64,000 nucleotides of DNA from Desulfonauticus submarinus. Lineage in GTDB: Bacteria; Desulfobacterota; Desulfovibrionia; Desulfovibrionales; Desulfonatronovibrionaceae. The notes under the pieces were generated by a model, which saw only the letters and a program-made list of their open reading frames with translations, was not told the DNA's origin and searched no databases. This document shows, in pieces, positions 27,210 through 36,172 of the stretch (position 1 is its first letter; each line of letters starts with the position of its first letter). The position numbers and the translations under genes were made by a program. The stretch is from the NCBI RefSeq assembly GCF_900104045.1, contig NZ_FNIN01000001.1, positions 124,001 through 188,000 of the forward strand, given 5' to 3'.

Positions 27210-27797
27210 ATGAAAATATGTTACTTTAAAAAGGGTCTTTTTTTTATTTTATTAGTTTCATTAGCAATGATAAGCATTTTATTATGTTCTTGTGGAGGAG
27301 AAAAGAAACCTACTATACTGGAACCAAAATGGTCTTATGCTTCTGCTGCTATTAAAATAAGATATAAAGCGACTAAGGATCTTAATTTTTATAATGGTGA
27401 AGCCCATAGCGTGATATTAAAAATTTTTCAGTTAAAAGATTCCTCTCATTTTAAAGATCTGGTTCAAAGTAAAGGTGGTTTGATAAGAGCCTTACAATTT
27501 TCTGGTCAGACACAATTTTTAGGTGATGCTCAAAGCGATGTTGTTTCATATAAACAGTTTATTGTTATGCCAGGAGAGGAGAAAGTAATTTCCTTAGATC
27601 GTTTAGAAGGAACAAAATGGATTGCTATTTTGGCGGGCTATTATAATCTTGATCCAATAAAGTCTGTAAAAATTTTTCAAATTCCAGTGATATATAAGGA
27701 GGAAGGTTTAATTTTTAAAACTAAAACTGTTAGTTTGGGAGAACTGTTTGTTAATCTTATTTTAGGTCCACTTGGGATTCAACAAATAGGAGGATAA
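27210..27797 (+). CDS. tssJ: T6SS outer-membrane lipoprotein TssJ
   Basis: 195 residues. A lipoprotein signal (ILLCSC, lipid-modified Cys28) is followed by a small beta-rich domain matching the TssJ/VasD pattern: PKWSYASAAIKIRYKATKDLN, then FYNGEAHSVILKIFQL, and later FIVMPGEEKVISLDR. TssJ anchors the membrane complex to the outer membrane and contacts TssM. It is the first gene of the T6SS operon. The AGGAG site lies about 15 bases before the ATG, an unusually long spacing. The tssK start follows one base after the stop. Confidence 0.9.
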   Translation: MKICYFKKGLFFILLVSLAMISILLCSCGGEKKPTILEPKWSYASAAIKIRYKATKDLNFYNGEAHSVILKIFQLKDSSHFKDLVQSKGGLIRALQFSGQTQFLGDAQSDVVSYKQFIVMPGEEKVISLDRLEGTKWIAILAGYYNLDPIKSVKIFQIPVIYKEEGLIFKTKTVSLGELFVNLILGPLGIQQIGG

Positions 27798-27798
27798 G

Positions 27799-29196
27799 TT
27801 GCAACCACTGAAACCTATATTATGGCATCAAGGTCTTTTTTTACAACCTCAGCATTTTCAATATTTAGAAAATTATTTTAGCTCACTAACTCATCTTTTA
27901 TTTAAATACAGAGAAAACGAGTTTTGGGGTGTTGTAAGATTACAGATTAATGAAACCTCTTTAAATGAGTTTATTTTTGATATTTTAAATGGCGAGTTTG
28001 TATTTAGAGGAGGAGAATGGATAGCATTTCCTGGAAATGCTCACTTGAAAAGACGGTCATTTGAAGAAGAATGGACAGATCCAGATAAACCCTTTTATGT
28101 TTTTTTAGGACTAAAAAAAATTGCTCGAGATGAAAAAAATGTTTTTCTATGGGAAGAAGGTACAGAAGTTTCTTCAGACCTTAGTGTGAGGTTTATAGCT
28201 AAGGAAAATCCAGAAGAAGTCCAAGATCAACTTGATCCTAGTGCACCTGTTGGTCACCTAAAAAAGATGGAATATTTTTTAAAGATTTTGTGGGAGACTG
28301 AAGTCCAAGGAATAGCTGACTATGATATAATACCACTAGCCAAGCTTATAAGGGAAGGAAATAATATTAAATTAGCAGAAGATTATGTACCTCCATGTTT
28401 AACAATAGCGTCTTCTCAAGTATTGCTAGGTTTATTTAAAACAGTTAGGGATCAACTCACTTCTCGCTGTAAACAATTAGAAGAATTTAAAAATCCTGGA
28501 GAAGTTGAAAAGATAGATATAGATAGTCAATATTTGACTTATCTTCTAGCTTTAAGATCTTTAAATAGATATGTACCCGTTATTTATTCTTTATTTGAAC
28601 AGTCTAAAACTACATCTCCAAGAGATGCTTATACTCTTTTATCTCAAATTATAGGAGAGCTAAGTACATTTTCTCAGAGAATTAATGCTTTAACAGAAAC
28701 TGAAAAAGGAATTAGACTTCTTCCTAATTATAATCATGAAGATCCTTTTCCTTGTTTTAATGAAGCTAATAGATTAATATGGGAATTATTAAATGAAATT
28801 GTTATTGGTCCAGAACATATTATTAAACTAAATAAAGAAGATTTATATTGGATAGCAGAATTACCAGCAGATAGTTTAGACCTTAGAAATGATTTTTATT
28901 TAGCATTGCATACTAGTTTAGATAAGAATTCTGTTTTGGAGTCAGTAAGTCAATTAGTAAAATTGTGTTCTTCTCAGGAAGTATTAACTCTTGTGTCAAG
29001 AGCCTTACCAGGAATTCCTTTGAATTATATAGAAGTGCCACCACCTGGCCTACCTAAAAAAATGAATAGTCATTATTTTAGAATAGCTAGAGAAAATAAA
29101 TTATGGGAATATGTAGAAAGAGATAGAGATATTGCTTTGGTTTGGGAAGGATGTCCAGAAGATTTAAAAGTGGAAGTTGTTGTTTTAAAAAAGTAA
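27799..29196 (+). CDS. tssK: T6SS baseplate protein TssK
   Basis: 465 residues, normal for TssK, which trimerises and docks the baseplate wedge to the membrane complex. The N-terminal PILWHQGLFLQPQHFQYLE is the family signature, and ALPGIPLNYIEVPPPGLPKK near the C-terminus is also diagnostic. The start is TTG at 27799, five bases after AGGAGG (27788-27793); no ATG or GTG fits as well, and residue 1 then matches the family start. Confidence 0.94.
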   Translation: MQPLKPILWHQGLFLQPQHFQYLENYFSSLTHLLFKYRENEFWGVVRLQINETSLNEFIFDILNGEFVFRGGEWIAFPGNAHLKRRSFEEEWTDPDKPFYVFLGLKKIARDEKNVFLWEEGTEVSSDLSVRFIAKENPEEVQDQLDPSAPVGHLKKMEYFLKILWETEVQGIADYDIIPLAKLIREGNNIKLAEDYVPPCLTIASSQVLLGLFKTVRDQLTSRCKQLEEFKNPGEVEKIDIDSQYLTYLLALRSLNRYVPVIYSLFEQSKTTSPRDAYTLLSQIIGELSTFSQRINALTETEKGIRLLPNYNHEDPFPCFNEANRLIWELLNEIVIGPEHIIKLNKEDLYWIAELPADSLDLRNDFYLALHTSLDKNSVLESVSQLVKLCSSQEVLTLVSRALPGIPLNYIEVPPPGLPKKMNSHYFRIARENKLWEYVERDRDIALVWEGCPEDLKVEVVVLKK

Positions 29197-29220
29197 ATAG
29201 AGTAGGAAGGAGAAGTTTGA

Positions 29221-29886
29221 ATGAGCTCTAACTACAGATTAGTAGATTGTTTTATGGAAATATTTTCTTATACTTTATATTTTCTGGAACAAATACAACA
29301 AGGAGAAAATATTGAATTTGAGAAAGTAAGAGAAGATTATAACTTATTACTTAAGGATTCAGCTAAAATGGCAGCTAAAGCTGGATTTTCAAATGTAAAA
29401 TGGAAAAAAGGAATTTTTCCAGTAGCTGCTTTTGTAGATGAAAAAATTTTGTGTTCTAAGTGGCAAAATAAAACTAAATGGATAAATTTTCAACTTCAGA
29501 GAAAACTTTTTAATACTACAAATGCAGGAGAAGAGTTTTTTCGTACTCTGGAACAGTTATCTTCAAAGGATAAAGATGTGAGAGAAGTCTATTCTTATTG
29601 TTTAGCTTTGGGATTTAATGGAAAATATTATAGCGAAGAAGATAAAGAAAAATTACAAGAGATTAAAGCAGATAATTTACTTCAGTATTTTAATGAAGAT
29701 GAAGATATGGGACTTCCAGATTTACTATGTCCAGAAGCTTATCCATTAGAAATTCAGAAACGGTTAAAACCTTCTTATTTTTCTAGAAAATCATGGGTTC
29801 TTTTTGTTATTCCGTTAATTTTATTAATTAGTGTGTTCGTAATGAGTAAGTGGCATTTAGAACTGACATTTAAAACCTTGTTTTAA
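29221..29886 (+). CDS. tssL: T6SS inner-membrane protein TssL (DotU family, short form)
   Basis: 221 residues. The cytoplasmic helical domain carries the DotU pattern (YNLLLKDSAKMAAKAGF, FPVAAFVDEKILCSKW). A single C-terminal transmembrane helix follows (SWVLFVIPLILLISVFVMS). The peptidoglycan-binding OmpA extension of long TssL proteins is absent, so cell-wall anchoring must come from another protein. TssL, TssM and TssJ form the envelope channel. The start has GGAAGGAG just upstream. Confidence 0.93.
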   Translation: MSSNYRLVDCFMEIFSYTLYFLEQIQQGENIEFEKVREDYNLLLKDSAKMAAKAGFSNVKWKKGIFPVAAFVDEKILCSKWQNKTKWINFQLQRKLFNTTNAGEEFFRTLEQLSSKDKDVREVYSYCLALGFNGKYYSEEDKEKLQEIKADNLLQYFNEDEDMGLPDLLCPEAYPLEIQKRLKPSYFSRKSWVLFVIPLILLISVFVMSKWHLELTFKTLF

Positions 29887-29897
29887 AGGATGGAGTT

Positions 29898-32800
29898 GTG
29901 AAAACAATCTGGAAGATATTAGGGTTTATTGTAGTTGTTGCTTGTCTTCTAGGTATATTAGTCATTGGTTGGCTAGAGGAATGGTCATGGTGGCTTATAG
30001 GAGCAGTATGTTTTGTTTTTATTGGAGGAATTGTCGCAGTTATTTTTATAAAGCGTTATATTGCAAGACGTAAAGAACGTTTATTTGTAAAACGAGTTAT
30101 TGAACAAGATTCTAAAATAATAGAAGAGTCTCCAGAACATTCTAGAGTTGATCTTGAAGAGATGCAAGCAAAGTGGAAAGAAGCGATATCGCTTCTTTCT
30201 AAATCTCATTTAAAAAAATATGGAAATCCTCTTTATGTATTGCCTTGGTTTTTGTTTTTAGGTGAATCTGGTTCAGGAAAGAGTACAGCCTTAAAAAATT
30301 CGAGGTTAGCCTCTCCCTTAACAGATATACCTAAAGTGTCTGGTATTGCAGGGACAAGAAATTTTGATTGGTGGTTTTTTGAAAAAGCAATCATTTTAGA
30401 TACAGCAGGAAGATACTCTATTCCTATTGATGAAATACAAGATAAAGAAGAATGGGAAAACTTTTTAACATTAATTGCTAAGTATAGAAAAAAAGAACCT
30501 TTAAATGGCATAGTTGTCTCTATTTCTTGTGAAGATTTATTAAAAGATGATAATGCAAAACTTACAGATAAAGGTCAGTTTCTAAGAAAAAGAATAGACC
30601 AAGTAATGAGAGTTACGGGATATAAAATTCCTATTTACCTTTTAGTCACAAAAGTAGATAAAATCCATGGATTTATAGAGTTTGTGTCTGCTCTAGGGGA
30701 CAAATACTATAATCAGTGCCTTGGTTATATGGTAAAAGAGGATAAACTTGATTGGCGAGGGGTTTTAAAAGAATCCTTAACTTATATTGGGGATAAATTA
30801 AGAAAGTTTCGATTTCTTATTGTTCAACAAAGTCGGGGTGTGAACCCTGCGTTATTGCTTTTTCCAAAAGAGTTAGAACGTCTTTCTCCAGGATTAGAAG
30901 CTTTTTGTGAAGGATTGCTTTCTCCTAATCCTTATCAAGAAGAACCCTTTTTTAGAGGGATTTACTTTAGCAGTGCTAAACAGGAAGGAGAAATTTTATC
31001 AGATTTTTTAACTAACTTTTCCCTAACTAAATTTGCAGTTATTAAGAATTTTATTAAGGAGAGAGGACTCTTTTTAAGAGATTTTTTTGCTTCTATTTTA
31101 CCCTCTGATAGATATCTTTTCATGCCTTTAAGGGAATATCAAACGTGGAAGAAAAGAACATTTACTATTGCTTTTGTGGCCTGGATTCTCCTTGTTAGTG
31201 GGACAATAGGATTAATTTTGGGTGCATATAACCATAATTTAAGTATTTTAACAAAAATAAAAGATATTTCTAAGATTTCTTTTAAAGAAGATATCAATTC
31301 AAATCTTATTTTACTTTCAAAGTATGGAGAATTAATTCAAGATCTTGAAAGTGAAAATAATGATTATCCTCTTCCAATGATGGGGTTTTCTTATAGTCAT
31401 AATGCAATAGATAAGCTTAAAAACATATATGTTGAAGTATTTAAAGATAAAATTTTAGAACCTATAGATAATAATATTGTAATTTCTCTTCGTACCCTTT
31501 TAATTTCTGATAAAGAAAATAATTCTTTGAGGATCATAGATTTTATTTTAAATCAAGTTGTGCTTTTAGAATATTTTATAAAAAAAGATGATAAAAATAC
31601 AAATAATATGTTGTCCAATTTAAGTTATGATTTACCTTTAGTGTATAATAGAGTTAAAGAAGAGATTTCTCCGTATTTTTCTAAAGGATATAATTTATAT
31701 TTAGGATTTTCTTCTAAAAAATACTTGGGGTCTAGACTTGAATTTAGGCTTAATCTCTTAAAAGAGATTTTATCTTCTGTTGGAAGAGATTTGCATTGGG
31801 TTATTTATCATCCTGATTTAAATCAATATAATATTAGTTTATCAAGATTGTGGGAGTATACTAATAATTTTGAAAATGATTCCTTTGTTCCTGGAGCTTT
31901 TACAGTAAAAGGAAAGAAATATATAGACAATTTTATATCTTTTCTAAAAACAGCTCTAAATAAAAAAGGAGTTTTAACTCCTGAGGTAGAGAGATCTTTT
32001 TTTAAATGGTATAAAGAGCAGTTTTTTGAGGAGTGGAGAAAGTTTTTACAGAATTTTTCAGATGGTGAAATGGCTTTAGAAAATTGGTCTTCTCGTCATG
32101 AAATGGCGATGAAAATGTGTTCAGAAGATAATCCTTATTATGGTGTAATAGAATTATTTGTTAAACAAGTGCAAGGAGTGTTTGGCAAAGATAAAAAGAC
32201 ACTTCAAAAGGATATTCCAACTTGGGTAAAGCCTATTTTAATTTTATATTCTGCTTGGCAAGAAGCTCAAAGTTTAGATCAAAAAAAGAGCCAATCTTTA
32301 CCTTTAAAAGAAAAATTAAAACGCAAAATTTTGGGAGATTTTTTTAAGTTTAAAAAGACAGCTTTATCTTTAACTAATGATAAAGAGTTAAAACGTTATC
32401 AAGATATTTTAAAAATAGCTAAGTTATGGCTGAAATATAAACAAGATATGCAAAAATTAGTTCACATAACTACAGATAGTGCTACTGCTTTTCAACTTAC
32501 TTCTGAATTCTTTCCTTATGGGACAAATCCTACTGCTAGTAAATCTGTTTTTTATATTGTAAACAATGATATATTTTCTTTAAAGGTTTTGTTAAAAAAA
32601 TATGGTGATAATTCGATTGCTAATTATTTATTGGCTGCTCCTTTTAAGTATGTTGTAGATTATGCTATTATGGAAACAGCCTGTGTTTTACAACAGAAAT
32701 GGGAAGAAGAAGTATTAGGTAAGATAGAAGGATTAAATCATATAGAGAAGATAAAATTGCTTTTTAATGGAGAAAATTCATTAGTTGATAAATTTTTACA

Positions 32801-33377
32801 AAACACAGCAAAGCCTTTTGTAGGCTTGGATCGTTTTGGATATTATCCGCGTAAGGCTTTGGGAAAGAAATTGCCTTTTACTAAGAGTTTTTTTGGATTT
32901 GTAAATCAGGGTAAAAATTTGTTTTTTACTTCTAAAAAAACATTTGAAGTTTATTTTAGAACATTGCCTGTTGGTGCCAATAAAGATGCCAAAATACAAC
33001 CTTATGGGTGCAAACTTAGTTTGCAATGTGCAGAAAAAATTTATGAATTAGAAAATTTCAACTTCCCTTCTTCAGAAACATTTAAGTGGTCTTCTGACCA
33101 ATGTGGAGACGTAACCCTTTGGATTTATTTACCTGGCTTGAAATTGAAAAAAGTTTTTTCTGGCCCTTTGGGTTTGGCCAAGTTTTTGCTGAGGTTTAGA
33201 GATGGAAGTAGTACTTTTTATCCTAAAGAATTTGGGTCTGATAAAGAATTTTTGCAGTCACAGAAAATTAAGTGGATAAAGGTTGGATATGAGATTCAAG
33301 GGGCTGAACCAATCATTAAAATGCTTCAGGATATTCCAGATGAAATTCCTACAGAAATTCTTACCTGCTGGCATTGA
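29898..33377 (+). CDS. tssM: T6SS inner-membrane protein TssM (IcmF family)
   Basis: 1,159 residues starting at a GTG preceded by AAGGATGGAG. Two N-terminal membrane helices occupy residues 5-55. A cytoplasmic NTPase-like domain has an intact Walker A GESGSGKS (122-129) and the segment ILDTAGRYS. A third membrane helix lies near residues 415-440 (FTIAFVAWILLVSG), and the long periplasmic region runs to the C-terminus. The C-terminal part (FWGPLGLAKFLLRF-like pattern, here FSGPLGLAKFLLRF) binds TssJ in the family. It forms the spine of the trans-envelope complex. Confidence 0.95.
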   Translation: MKTIWKILGFIVVVACLLGILVIGWLEEWSWWLIGAVCFVFIGGIVAVIFIKRYIARRKERLFVKRVIEQDSKIIEESPEHSRVDLEEMQAKWKEAISLLSKSHLKKYGNPLYVLPWFLFLGESGSGKSTALKNSRLASPLTDIPKVSGIAGTRNFDWWFFEKAIILDTAGRYSIPIDEIQDKEEWENFLTLIAKYRKKEPLNGIVVSISCEDLLKDDNAKLTDKGQFLRKRIDQVMRVTGYKIPIYLLVTKVDKIHGFIEFVSALGDKYYNQCLGYMVKEDKLDWRGVLKESLTYIGDKLRKFRFLIVQQSRGVNPALLLFPKELERLSPGLEAFCEGLLSPNPYQEEPFFRGIYFSSAKQEGEILSDFLTNFSLTKFAVIKNFIKERGLFLRDFFASILPSDRYLFMPLREYQTWKKRTFTIAFVAWILLVSGTIGLILGAYNHNLSILTKIKDISKISFKEDINSNLILLSKYGELIQDLESENNDYPLPMMGFSYSHNAIDKLKNIYVEVFKDKILEPIDNNIVISLRTLLISDKENNSLRIIDFILNQVVLLEYFIKKDDKNTNNMLSNLSYDLPLVYNRVKEEISPYFSKGYNLYLGFSSKKYLGSRLEFRLNLLKEILSSVGRDLHWVIYHPDLNQYNISLSRLWEYTNNFENDSFVPGAFTVKGKKYIDNFISFLKTALNKKGVLTPEVERSFFKWYKEQFFEEWRKFLQNFSDGEMALENWSSRHEMAMKMCSEDNPYYGVIELFVKQVQGVFGKDKKTLQKDIPTWVKPILILYSAWQEAQSLDQKKSQSLPLKEKLKRKILGDFFKFKKTALSLTNDKELKRYQDILKIAKLWLKYKQDMQKLVHITTDSATAFQLTSEFFPYGTNPTASKSVFYIVNNDIFSLKVLLKKYGDNSIANYLLAAPFKYVVDYAIMETACVLQQKWEEEVLGKIEGLNHIEKIKLLFNGENSLVDKFLQNTAKPFVGLDRFGYYPRKALGKKLPFTKSFFGFVNQGKNLFFTSKKTFEVYFRTLPVGANKDAKIQPYGCKLSLQCAEKIYELENFNFPSSETFKWSSDQCGDVTLWIYLPGLKLKKVFSGPLGLAKFLLRFRDGSSTFYPKEFGSDKEFLQSQKIKWIKVGYEIQGAEPIIKMLQDIPDEIPTEILTCWH

Positions 33378-34068
33378 TAAAGAGATATGGACAACTTGGT
33401 ATTTTGGGCTTTGGGGCAAGCTGCCAGTATTTCCTGATTTTGTAGATGTAAAGCCTAAATATGAAAATTTAAGCTTTTTAGATCTTTTTAAAAACGGCTG
33501 GTTTAAAAGAGAATCTTTTAAAAAGGGTTGTGTTTGTAGCTTAAAGAATAATAAGATGGAAATAGCTTTATTTAAGATGTCTCAAGATAGTTTAGGAAGA
33601 AGTTGTCCTTTAGTGGTGTATGGAATTGGTAGGAGTATAAATGGGCTCTCAGGGTGGCGATGGATGTCTTTTTTGCCTGAGATATTATGTTTTTTAAATG
33701 AAAACTTAAATAAAAATTTTAATTCATATAAAGAATTAATGCAAGAAGTAGAGCAAGAAAGAAGGTATGTTATAGAAAAATATGATATGAAAAATAATAA
33801 AAAAGAATTATCCACCTTTATTTTAAAAATAAAAGATGATATAGAAAAATATAGATCATACTTATTGAAACATAAAAGTATCTATTTAAAGATAGATGAT
33901 AATATGTTAATAGATAAAAAGAAGTTATACTTATTTTGGAAGGCTTTTGATATGTATTTTAATATGTTTCCTCAAAATTGTGTATTGCATTTTTATAATG
34001 ATAAAGTAGTTCTTGGAATGTTATTTCGTGATTTTAAAATGCAAGACTTTGAAGGATATGTTGAATAA
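33340..34068 (+). CDS. tagF: T6SS-associated protein TagF
   Basis: 242 residues from the ATG at 33340, which has AGGA nine bases upstream and overlaps the end of tssM by 38 bases; an earlier in-frame start at 33283 would lengthen the overlap without adding family sequence. The TagF (BMA_A0400) signature is YFGLWGKLPVFPDFVDV followed by a conserved WMSFLPEILCFLNE region. In Pseudomonas TagF represses T6SS assembly by sequestering Fha. No Fha, PpkA or PppA gene is present in this locus, so TagF may act through another partner here. Confidence 0.8.
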   Translation: MKFLQKFLPAGIDKEIWTTWYFGLWGKLPVFPDFVDVKPKYENLSFLDLFKNGWFKRESFKKGCVCSLKNNKMEIALFKMSQDSLGRSCPLVVYGIGRSINGLSGWRWMSFLPEILCFLNENLNKNFNSYKELMQEVEQERRYVIEKYDMKNNKKELSTFILKIKDDIEKYRSYLLKHKSIYLKIDDNMLIDKKKLYLFWKAFDMYFNMFPQNCVLHFYNDKVVLGMLFRDFKMQDFEGYVE

Positions 34069-34089
34069 CCATATATTCAAGGGGATAGT

Positions 34090-35649
34090 ATGGAATTAGA
34101 AGGTTTAGGAAAAACTCCTATTAGTGAAGAGAGTCCTGCTGGCCAAGAGATTTCTTATGAGCCTGAGTTTGAAGCTTTACAGTCTGAGATTGATAAAATG
34201 TCTGTTGTATCTGCTGCAGGAGAAGTTGATTGGAAAAAAGTGGTTGAATTAAGCTCCACTTTACTTGCTCAAAAGGGAAAGCATATTTTAGTGTGTGTAT
34301 ATTTAACTAGAGGATTAATGGAGATTCAGGGATTTAAAGGATTATGTTTAGGTACTCAAATTTTAAAAGATTTAATAGAAAATTTTTGGGATACTCTTTA
34401 TCCGCCAAAAAAGAGAAAACGAGGTCGTATTAATGCTTTAAAATGGTGGGCTGATAAAACAGAATCATTTTTGCGTTCTTTAACTGATGGTCCGGATTTA
34501 GATAAAGAAGAAATAAGTAAATTGAAGGCTAATATAAAAGAGTTGGATTCTATTTTAGAAGAAAAATTAGGTGAAGATGCTCCTATTTTGCGTTCTATTC
34601 TTCAGGCTATTGATAGACTTCCAATAAAGGAAGAAGTTAAAGAGCAGGCTCCTAGCGAAGAAGTTGTTCAAAAAGAAATAAACCAGACTCAAGATGCTAA
34701 CTTTTCTAGTGGGTCGGTAAGTCATTTAGAAGGGATTAGTGTTGGTGAGTTAGAGTCTGAAAAGGATGTTAACAGATTTTTAGCTCAATGTACCTCTGCT
34801 TTAGGACAAGTAGTTCATTTTTATTTAAATCAGGATTTAGCAAAGCCTTTGCTTTATCAGGTTAATCGTTTTTGTGCTTGGGTAGATATAGATGCTCTTC
34901 CTATGGTCCAGGATGGAAATAAAACAATGATTCCACCTCCTGATGAGACGATTCGTTCTAGTATTCAAGGCCTTATTGCTAGTAAGGAATACGAAGATGC
35001 TATAAGAGCGTGTGAGTCTAGGGTAAGAGAATTCGTTTTTTGGTTAGATCTATCTTATTGGACAGCTCAGTGTTTGCAAGAACTTGGAGGTAAATATAGT
35101 AAGGCGTATGATGCTGTTAGCTATACTACTTTTGCTTATGCTCAACGATTATCTGGTATTGAAGCTTTAACATTCTCAGATGGAACTCCCTTTCTTAGTC
35201 CTGAGGCAAAAGCTTGGTTGAGAGAGGTAGGCAATGAAAATTCAGATATAAGTGGAACGACACAAGCAAGAGATTCTTTTTTTACAGAATTGGAGCAAAA
35301 GGCCAAAGAATTTTTAAGTAAAAAACAGGTAATTAAGGCCATTGGTGTTTGGCAAGAAGGTATAGAAAAAGGAAAAGGAATTCGGCAGAAGTTTTTATGT
35401 AGAATGGCTTTAACTAGGCTTTTATTTTCTGTGGGTAAAAAAAATCTTGCTATTCCACAAGTGTTGTTATTGTTAAAGGATGTCAAGAATTATGCGTTAG
35501 AGGATTGGGAGCCAGATATAGTGACTCAGGCTTTTAGCTTAATGCTTGAGGTATTAGATGGAGTAAAGGGGCAAGAGGAAATAAGGCAAGAAATAAAAGA
35601 TAGATTAGTTTGCCTTAATCCTATTTTGGCTTTTAAGACTTTAAAATAG
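34090..35649 (+). CDS. tssA: T6SS cap/assembly protein TssA
   Basis: 519 residues. The N-terminal ImpA_N domain is recognised by SPAGQEISYEPEFEALQSEIDK and the WDTLYPPKKRKRGRINALKWW stretch. The C-terminal half has the VasJ-like helical repeats (FFTELEQKAKEFLSKKQVIKA) of long TssA proteins. TssA recruits baseplate and sheath and coordinates tail-tube and sheath polymerisation. It lies between tagF and the sheath genes, with a GGGGAT-type weak ribosome-binding site before 34090. Confidence 0.92.
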   Translation: MELEGLGKTPISEESPAGQEISYEPEFEALQSEIDKMSVVSAAGEVDWKKVVELSSTLLAQKGKHILVCVYLTRGLMEIQGFKGLCLGTQILKDLIENFWDTLYPPKKRKRGRINALKWWADKTESFLRSLTDGPDLDKEEISKLKANIKELDSILEEKLGEDAPILRSILQAIDRLPIKEEVKEQAPSEEVVQKEINQTQDANFSSGSVSHLEGISVGELESEKDVNRFLAQCTSALGQVVHFYLNQDLAKPLLYQVNRFCAWVDIDALPMVQDGNKTMIPPPDETIRSSIQGLIASKEYEDAIRACESRVREFVFWLDLSYWTAQCLQELGGKYSKAYDAVSYTTFAYAQRLSGIEALTFSDGTPFLSPEAKAWLREVGNENSDISGTTQARDSFFTELEQKAKEFLSKKQVIKAIGVWQEGIEKGKGIRQKFLCRMALTRLLFSVGKKNLAIPQVLLLLKDVKNYALEDWEPDIVTQAFSLMLEVLDGVKGQEEIRQEIKDRLVCLNPILAFKTLK

Positions 35650-35672
35650 TAAATTAAATAAAGGAGGGAAAA

Positions 35673-36158
35673 ATGGAAGGTTCTATAGCTCCTAAAGAAC
35701 GAGTTAATATTACTTATAAACCCGCGACAGGAGATGCTCAAGAAGAGGTAGAACTCCCTTTAAAGTTATTGATAATGGGGGATTTTACTTTACAAGAAGA
35801 TGAGAGAATGGTGGAGGATAGAGAACCTATTAGCATTGATAAGAATAATTTTAATGATGTGCTAAAAGCGCATAATTTAGAATTACAATTCACTGTTCCT
35901 AATAAGTTAAGCGATAATGAAGAAGATGAGGAACTTTCAGTTAACTTAAAGTTTGAACATATTAGAGATTTTGATCCAGATAATGTTGTTAAGCAAGTTC
36001 CTGAATTAGCAAGGTTAATGGAATTGAGAGAGGCTTTAGTGGCTTTAAAAGGTCCTTTGGGTAATATTCCTGAGTTTAGGAAAAAGTTACAGAAACTTAT
36101 TGAAGATCCAGGTACTAGAGAAAAGATTTTAAAAGAATTGAATTTGGATAAGGAATAA
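35673..36158 (+). CDS. tssB: T6SS contractile sheath small subunit TssB (VipA)
   Basis: 161 residues, standard length. The N-terminal half contains ERVNITYKP and ELPLKLLIMGDFT, the central part NFNDVLKAHNLELQFTVPNK, and the end the ELARLMELREALVALKGPLG block; all are hallmarks of the ImpB/VipA family. With TssC it forms the cogwheel sheath whose contraction drives injection. A strong AAGGAGGG precedes the ATG and tssC follows after 14 bases. Confidence 0.96.
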   Translation: MEGSIAPKERVNITYKPATGDAQEEVELPLKLLIMGDFTLQEDERMVEDREPISIDKNNFNDVLKAHNLELQFTVPNKLSDNEEDEELSVNLKFEHIRDFDPDNVVKQVPELARLMELREALVALKGPLGNIPEFRKKLQKLIEDPGTREKILKELNLDKE

Positions 36159-36172
36159 AAGGAGGGTTAATT

